Assembly (NCBI GenBank): GCA_964607315.1
Contig: CAZSKA010000048.1
Coordinates: 1 to 18,366 of the forward strand
Length of the DNA: 18,366 bases
Origin: JAHDFB01 sp964607315
GTDB lineage: Bacteria; Bacteroidota; Bacteroidia; Chitinophagales; Saprospiraceae
Direction: 5' to 3'
Shown here: in pieces, positions 14,576 to 18,366 of the stretch
Numbering within the stretch: position 1 is the first letter of the stretch
How the letters are laid out: every line of letters begins with the position of its first letter
Notes under the pieces: generated by a model
Databases searched by the model: none
What the model saw: only the letters and a program-made list of their open reading frames with translations
Told to the model about the DNA's origin: nothing
Program-made: the position numbers and the translations under genes

Positions 14576-15624
14576 GTGTAAAAATAGTAACAGCTACTAA
14601 AGCATTACCACAGTATACGAGACCAACTTCTGAAATACTACCATTTTTGGATATTTGGATGATGGGTCAAGAGGAGAGATTTCAACGAAAAGTAAAGAAG
14701 ATTTTTGAGAATGCGGCAGTTGATAGAAGATATTCTATTATGTCTGCGGAAGAAGTATTTACTAAGACTTCATTTGAAGAAAAGAATGACATCTATGCAC
14801 GTGAAGTCAAAAAATTAGGCAGAGAAGTCTTGGAAAAGGCATTGAATGAAAGTGGCTGGGAAGCAGATAGTATTGACTATATCATTACGGTAAGTTGTAC
14901 AGGTATTATGATTCCTTCTTTGGATGCCTATTTAATTAATGATCTGAAATTAAGACAAGATATCGTACGCCTTCCTGTTACTGAAATGGGTTGTGCCGCA
15001 GGAGTTTCTGGAACTATATATGCCAAAAATTTCCTAAAAGCTAATCCTGGAAAAAGAGCAGTAGTAATTGCAATAGAATCACCAACAGCCACTTTTCAGC
15101 ACAATGACTTTTCTATGGTCAATGTAGTAAGTGCAGCGATATTTGGTGACGGTGCAGCTTGTTTACTTTTAAGTAGTAGGGAAGAAGACGAAGGCCCAAC
15201 AATCGTAGATGAAGAAATGTATCACTTTTTCGATGCATCCACTATGATGGGTTTCTCCCTAAGAAATACTGGACTTCAGATGATTCTTGATAAAGAAGTT
15301 CCAAATAAAATCAAAGAACATTTTCCAAATATTATCTATCCGTTTTTAGAAAAGAATGGAATAGGAATAGAGGATGTAGATCATTTGATTTTTCATCCGG
15401 GGGGTAAGAAAATCGTTTTGACAGTTGAAGAGCTGTTTGGAGCGATGGGCAAGAATATTGATGACACAAAAGAAGTCCTAAAATTATACGGAAACATGTC
15501 GAGCGCAACAGTTTTATATGTTCTCGAACGATTTATGGAAAGAGGTGTAAACAAAGGAGAATATGGCTTAATGTTAAGCTTTGGTCCTGGTTTTAGTGCA
15601 CAACGTGTTTTATTAAAGTGGTAA
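14572..15624 (+). CDS. Type III polyketide synthase (chalcone/stilbene synthase-like)
   Basis: The 350-aa homodimer-type condensing enzyme has the complete catalytic triad: C141 in VTEMGCAAG, H275 in LIFHPGGKK, and N308 in YGNMSSATV. The C-terminal SFGPGFSAQR (336-345) matches the G-F-G-P-G loop of the family. It should load an acyl starter and extend it with malonyl-CoA, then cyclise the chain to a resorcinol, pyrone or phloroglucinol. The length is nearer the short bacterial enzymes than the plant ones of about 390 aa. The flanking fatty-acid-type genes and the absence of a coumaroyl ligase suggest a fatty acyl starter, which is an inference. The start ATG overlaps the methyltransferase stop; the next gene begins one base after its stop. 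Confidence 0.95.
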   Translation: MSVKIVTATKALPQYTRPTSEILPFLDIWMMGQEERFQRKVKKIFENAAVDRRYSIMSAEEVFTKTSFEEKNDIYAREVKKLGREVLEKALNESGWEADSIDYIITVSCTGIMIPSLDAYLINDLKLRQDIVRLPVTEMGCAAGVSGTIYAKNFLKANPGKRAVVIAIESPTATFQHNDFSMVNVVSAAIFGDGAACLLLSSREEDEGPTIVDEEMYHFFDASTMMGFSLRNTGLQMILDKEVPNKIKEHFPNIIYPFLEKNGIGIEDVDHLIFHPGGKKIVLTVEELFGAMGKNIDDTKEVLKLYGNMSSATVLYVLERFMERGVNKGEYGLMLSFGPGFSAQRVLLKW

Positions 15625-15625
15625 G

Positions 15626-16405
15626 ATGAACGATCTAGCGGGGAAATGGGGGATAATCATTGGAGGCAGTTCTGGTCTAGGATTGGCTTCCGCCCAAAAA
15701 CTTGCAAGTCATGGCATGAATTTGATCATCATTCATAGAGATCGAAAATCCGATATGCCAAGAATACAAGATGATTTTACTAAAATCTCTGAGCAGGTGC
15801 AGTTAAAGCACTTTAATGTCGATGCATTAAATAAAGATAAACGAAACTTACTTTTAGATGAAATAGAAGAAGTGTGTGGGAAATCTTCCATATATCTATG
15901 CTTGCATTCCATTGCAAAAGGAAATTTAAAAGCAATTCAAAAAGAAGGTTCTGGTCTAAATAGCGATGATTTCTCATTGACGATTCAAGCAATGGGGGTT
16001 AATTATTATGAATGGGTGATGGATTTGCTACAAAGAGATTTGTTTGCTAATCCTGCTAGAACAATTGCTTTTACAAGTGAAGGAAGTCAGCGTGTTCATC
16101 CGTATTATGCAGCTGTTTCAGCTGCGAAAGCTACCTTGGAGTCGATTTCAAGGTCTTTAGCTTTAGAACTTGCTTCTAATGGTATTACATCGAATTGTGT
16201 GATGGCCGGTACTACGGATACTCGTGCTTTTCGAATGATTCCTAATAGCGATGAATTAGAGATGTGGAGCAAACAGAGAAATCCTTATAATCGTCTAACT
16301 ACACCAGATGAAGTTGCTAATGCAGTCTATCTACTTTGTCGACCAGAGGCAAATTGGATAAATGGAATTATACTACAAGTTGATGGAGGAGAACATTTGA
16401 GATAA
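15626..16405 (+). CDS. SDR enoyl-ACP reductase, FabI/FabL-like
   Basis: The 259-aa short-chain dehydrogenase has a cofactor motif GGSSGLG at 13-19, LHSIAKG at 93-99 (compare VHSIAF of FabI), and a Y161-x6-K168 active site in YYAAVSAAK. Y-x6-K rather than Y-x3-K is the hallmark of enoyl-ACP reductases of the FabI/FabL type. The stretch from there to the end (SRSLALELASNGITSN, then NPYNRLTTPDEVA and GIILQVDGGEHLR) follows the FabL pattern closely. It would reduce the trans-2-enoyl bond using NADPH or NADH. With the dehydratase and ketosynthase downstream it suggests acyl-chain building within the cluster. Ketoreductase activity is the alternative, and would explain the lack of a FabG gene here. 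Confidence 0.85.
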   Translation: MNDLAGKWGIIIGGSSGLGLASAQKLASHGMNLIIIHRDRKSDMPRIQDDFTKISEQVQLKHFNVDALNKDKRNLLLDEIEEVCGKSSIYLCLHSIAKGNLKAIQKEGSGLNSDDFSLTIQAMGVNYYEWVMDLLQRDLFANPARTIAFTSEGSQRVHPYYAAVSAAKATLESISRSLALELASNGITSNCVMAGTTDTRAFRMIPNSDELEMWSKQRNPYNRLTTPDEVANAVYLLCRPEANWINGIILQVDGGEHLR

Positions 16406-16833
16406 TGGAAAATTGGATTCTAGATATATTGCCGTATGGAAAAGATTTTCTCTTCGTTGATAAAATCGTAGAAATCGACGAAAATGGAATAAAAGGGATT
16501 TACACTTTCAGTGAAGATCACAGCTTTTACGAGCATCATTTTTTGAATCATCCTATCACGCCAGGAGTAATACTTACTGAATGTGCCGCTCAGATTTCAC
16601 TGGCTTGTCTAGGTGTATATCTACTGGGGAAAGATTATGATTTTAGCGCTTTTAAATTTGGAATGAGCTCTGCGAACGTAGAGTATTATGTACCTGTTCA
16701 AAGAGGTGAGAAAGTAAGAGTAGAAGCTGAAAAGAAGTATTTTAGATTCGGTAAGTTAAAGTGTAATTTTAAGATGTATAATTTGGAAAATACAGTGGTT
16801 TGCATGGGCGAATTAGCGGGAATGATGAAATGA
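16405..16833 (+). CDS. FabZ-like hot-dog 3-hydroxyacyl-ACP dehydratase
   Basis: The 142-aa protein matches the FabZ fold: LPYGKDFLFVDKI at 9-21 corresponds to the P-H-R-x-P-F-L-x-V-D start, and EHHFLNHPITPGVILTECAAQ at 43-63 to the G-H-F-P-G-x-P-x-x-P-G-V motif. The catalytic pair is H45 and E59. The usual Gly before the catalytic His is His here, and the FPG is FLN, which marks it as a divergent, pathway-specific member. It should dehydrate 3-hydroxyacyl chains to trans-2-enoyl chains, the substrate of the enoyl reductase upstream. Its ATG overlaps the preceding stop by one base (TAATG). Confidence 0.88.
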   Translation: MENWILDILPYGKDFLFVDKIVEIDENGIKGIYTFSEDHSFYEHHFLNHPITPGVILTECAAQISLACLGVYLLGKDYDFSAFKFGMSSANVEYYVPVQRGEKVRVEAEKKYFRFGKLKCNFKMYNLENTVVCMGELAGMMK

Positions 16834-16867
16834 TAATGCTTAAGTTAATCTATTAATAAAGTAAAGA

Positions 16868-18142
16868 ATGTCAGAATTAAGGAGAGTGGTTGTTACAGGG
16901 ATGGGGGTCGTAGCCCCAAATGGTATAGGTGTAGATTCGTTTCATCGTGCTTTATCGAATGGTGAGTCGGGGATTCGATTGATTGATGAGTTAGCTCGAT
17001 TGAAATTTTCATGCCAAGTTGCTGGGATTCCTCCCTTGCAACAGGAAGAACTTGATCGTTATATGACGGCATTGGAACAACGGATGATAGTAGCTAAAAG
17101 CATACGTTATGGAGTTGTTGCGGGCTTAATGGCATGGGAAGATGCGGGTTTGGTTTATGGAACGGAAGCAGGTAGGAATAGGGATACAGGAATTGTTTTT
17201 GGAGCTGGGATAAGTGGGGTAGATAAGTTTAGAGAGGCAATTTACAAAGTAGATGAATTTAATGTTAGGAGACTTGGAAGTACGGTCGTTATAAACACGA
17301 TGGCTAGCGGGATCAGTGCTTTTTTGAGTGGAAAAATAGGAGCAGGGAATCAAGTGACAACGAATAGTTCAGCTTGTGTGACGGGGACAGAGAGTATAGC
17401 TATGGCGTATGATAGGATTAAGCATGGATATGCTGATAGGATGTTGGCAGGAAGCACCAGCGAGGAAGGGGCTTATATCTGGGGAGGTTTTGATTCTATG
17501 AGAATAATGAACAGAACAAGTAATGAGGAACCTCATAAAGCGTCACGACCGATGAGTCAATCTGCTAAGGGATTCGTTCCAGGTAGTGGTGCAGGTGCTT
17601 TTGTATTAGAAGAATATGAACATGCAAGAAAGAGAGGAGCTAAGATTTATGCTGAAATTATAGGATCTTTTAATAATTCTGGTGGACATAGAGATGGTGG
17701 ATCAATGACCGCCCCAAATGGAATTGCCGTGCAAGAATGTATCAAAGGAGCACTTAATGATGCTAAGATTTCTTCTTCTGAAGTAGATTATATAAACGGC
17801 CATCTGACTGCAACCACAAAGGATGGATTCGAGATAAAGAATTGGAAAGAAGCCTTAGATTGTGAAGGTGATGAATTTCCATTTATCAATAGCACCAAGT
17901 CTACAATCGGTCATTGCTTAAGTGCAAGTGGTTCAATAGAAGCTGTCGCGACTTTGTTACAATTGGATAATAATGTTATTTATCCATCTATGAACTGTGA
18001 AGATTTACACGAAGAAGTCACTCAAGAAATTCCAGCATCAAAGGTGCCTCAATCTTTAATTAATCAAGAATTAAAAACAGTAGTTTCTGCTAGTTTTGGT
18101 TTTGGAGATGTAAACGGATGTTTAGTCTTTAGAAAATTATAA
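16868..18142 (+). CDS. Beta-ketoacyl-ACP synthase, FabB/FabF-like
   Basis: This 424-aa thiolase-fold condensing enzyme has C170 in TTNSSACVTG, H312 in YINGHLTATT, and K344 and H349 in NSTKSTIGHCLSASG, the Cys-His-His set with the conserved Lys. RMLAGSTSEEGAYIWGGFD near 191-209 and the ending SFGFGDVNGCLVFRKL resemble FabB more than FabF. The usual N-x-H-G-T-x-T-P motif is changed to NGHLTATT, so it belongs to a divergent subgroup that may have unusual acyl or carrier-protein preferences. It would extend an acyl chain with malonyl-ACP. It follows the dehydratase gene by 34 bases and is the last gene of the cluster. Its first half uses GGG and other G-rich codons more than its neighbours. Confidence 0.92.
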   Translation: MSELRRVVVTGMGVVAPNGIGVDSFHRALSNGESGIRLIDELARLKFSCQVAGIPPLQQEELDRYMTALEQRMIVAKSIRYGVVAGLMAWEDAGLVYGTEAGRNRDTGIVFGAGISGVDKFREAIYKVDEFNVRRLGSTVVINTMASGISAFLSGKIGAGNQVTTNSSACVTGTESIAMAYDRIKHGYADRMLAGSTSEEGAYIWGGFDSMRIMNRTSNEEPHKASRPMSQSAKGFVPGSGAGAFVLEEYEHARKRGAKIYAEIIGSFNNSGGHRDGGSMTAPNGIAVQECIKGALNDAKISSSEVDYINGHLTATTKDGFEIKNWKEALDCEGDEFPFINSTKSTIGHCLSASGSIEAVATLLQLDNNVIYPSMNCEDLHEEVTQEIPASKVPQSLINQELKTVVSASFGFGDVNGCLVFRKL

Positions 18143-18160
18143 ATCACTACATCTTATACC

Positions 18161-18245
18161 ATTTGAAATTTAGAATGTCTATAATAAATTCAAATTACGA
18201 ATAGGTAAGTTCGACTCATAAAATAGAGGAATAGCCTTAGCTATT
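18161..18245. terminator. Two weak stem-loops after the polyketide cluster
   Basis: ATTTGAAATTTA (18161-18172) pairs with TAAATTCAAAT (18185-18195), leaving one bulged A and a 12-base loop, starting 18 bases after the last stop codon. A second hairpin, AATAGC-CTTA-GCTATT, spans 18230-18245. Neither has a good T run or a GC-rich stem, so a terminator role for the cluster transcript is only a possibility. Confidence 0.3.
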
Positions 18246-18316
18246 TCGATATTTTCTAAGGAAGAAATCACATATTTTAAGAAGAATTTATCCGACAATG
18301 TAGATGTTAGATGGTA
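18179..18316 (-). pseudogene. Short open stretch without a start, possible gene remnant
   Basis: On the minus strand 45 codons from 18316 to the TAG at 18181-18179 are open and read like protein (DKFFLKYVISSLENIEIAKA, then IPLFYESNLPIRN). No ATG is present, though a GTG at about 18271 could start 30 codons. It could be the tail of a decayed or frameshifted gene whose other part lies beyond the window. In AT-rich DNA a chance stretch of this length is also plausible. Confidence 0.25.
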
Positions 18317-18366
18317 TTATACCAATTTAACTCCATAATGTCGCATTTCTTTTTACTTAATCTTTC
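18307..18366 (-). CDS. Possible 3' end of a gene entering from the right edge
   Basis: Nineteen codons from base 18366 to a TAA at 18309-18307 are open on the minus strand (ERLSKKKCDIMELNWYNTI). If real it is the C-terminus of a gene convergent with the polyketide cluster. The frame differs by one base from the open stretch at 18179-18316, so one frameshift could join the two. Too short to identify. Confidence 0.2.
   Translation of the reverse strand, partial: ERLSKKKCDIMELNWYNTI

Noticed and set aside
16912..17722. GCCCCAAATGG present twice in the ketosynthase gene
   Set aside because: Both copies encode APNG segments that fit the ketosynthase fold; an 11-base match is explained by shared residues and chance.
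5..18160. Inverted 11-base match GGTATAAGATG (5-15) and CATCTTATACC (18150-18160) flanking the window
   Set aside because: An 11-base AT-rich match is expected many times by chance in 18 kb; no target duplication or transposase supports an element.
18179..18316. SSLENIEI in the right-end open stretch as an acyl carrier protein D-S-L motif, the missing ACP
   Set aside because: The Asp is replaced, a Pro breaks the next helix, there is no start codon, and the flanking residues do not follow the ACP pattern.

Overview
The window is AT-rich chromosomal DNA that looks like Bacteroidota, probably a free-living and perhaps marine member of the Flavobacteriia/Cytophagia. The reasons are exact or near-exact copies of the Bacteroidota -7 promoter element TAnnTTTG in front of several genes, little sign of Shine-Dalgarno sites, lipoprotein signals, and families typical of the phylum (DUF1343/NamZ, secreted BNR/VPS10-type proteins, a helix-hairpin-helix plus beta-barrel protein, YjjG-type HAD nucleotidase). 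No rRNA, tRNA, IS element, phage gene or CRISPR array was seen.

Left part (1-12598) holds ordinary accessory and housekeeping genes in short transcription units. A gene runs off the left edge on the minus strand. Next come a strong minus-strand terminator, a minus-strand DnaQ-type exonuclease fused to a GIY-YIG nuclease, a plus-strand NamZ-like exo-muramidase lipoprotein, and a minus-strand pair (helix-hairpin-helix/beta-barrel protein, then a small lipoprotein). After that lie dgt (+), a lone TRAP-type solute-binding lipoprotein (-), a MazG-like pyrophosphohydrolase (+), and a minus-strand pair joined by a 1-base stop/start overlap (952-aa secreted BNR/VPS10-like protein, then a YjjG-type nucleotidase).

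Right part (12691-18142) is the item of most interest: six plus-strand genes with overlaps or very short gaps. In order they encode an FAD-dependent oxidoreductase, a class I SAM methyltransferase, a type III polyketide synthase with an intact Cys-His-Asn triad, a FabI/FabL-type enoyl-ACP reductase (Y-x6-K), a FabZ-like hot-dog dehydratase, and a FabB/FabF-like ketosynthase. The core set (type III PKS, methyltransferase, flavoprotein) parallels the logic of phenolic-lipid operons such as srsABC of Streptomyces. The added ketosynthase, dehydratase and enoyl reductase suggest that the cluster makes or tailors its own acyl starter. No acyl carrier protein, ketoreductase or thioesterase is present in the window. 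I infer a methylated, possibly oxidised alkyl-resorcinol, -pyrone or -quinone type lipid; the product cannot be read from the sequence.

Two further points stand out. An identical 20-base near-palindrome, TTTGGGGTTTAACCCCAAAG, lies in the same reading phase inside two unrelated genes on opposite strands. In two genes the promoter element coincides with the longest-ORF TTG start, so those starts are moved downstream. After the last gene, 18143-18366 holds only weak stem-loops and short open stretches on the minus strand.
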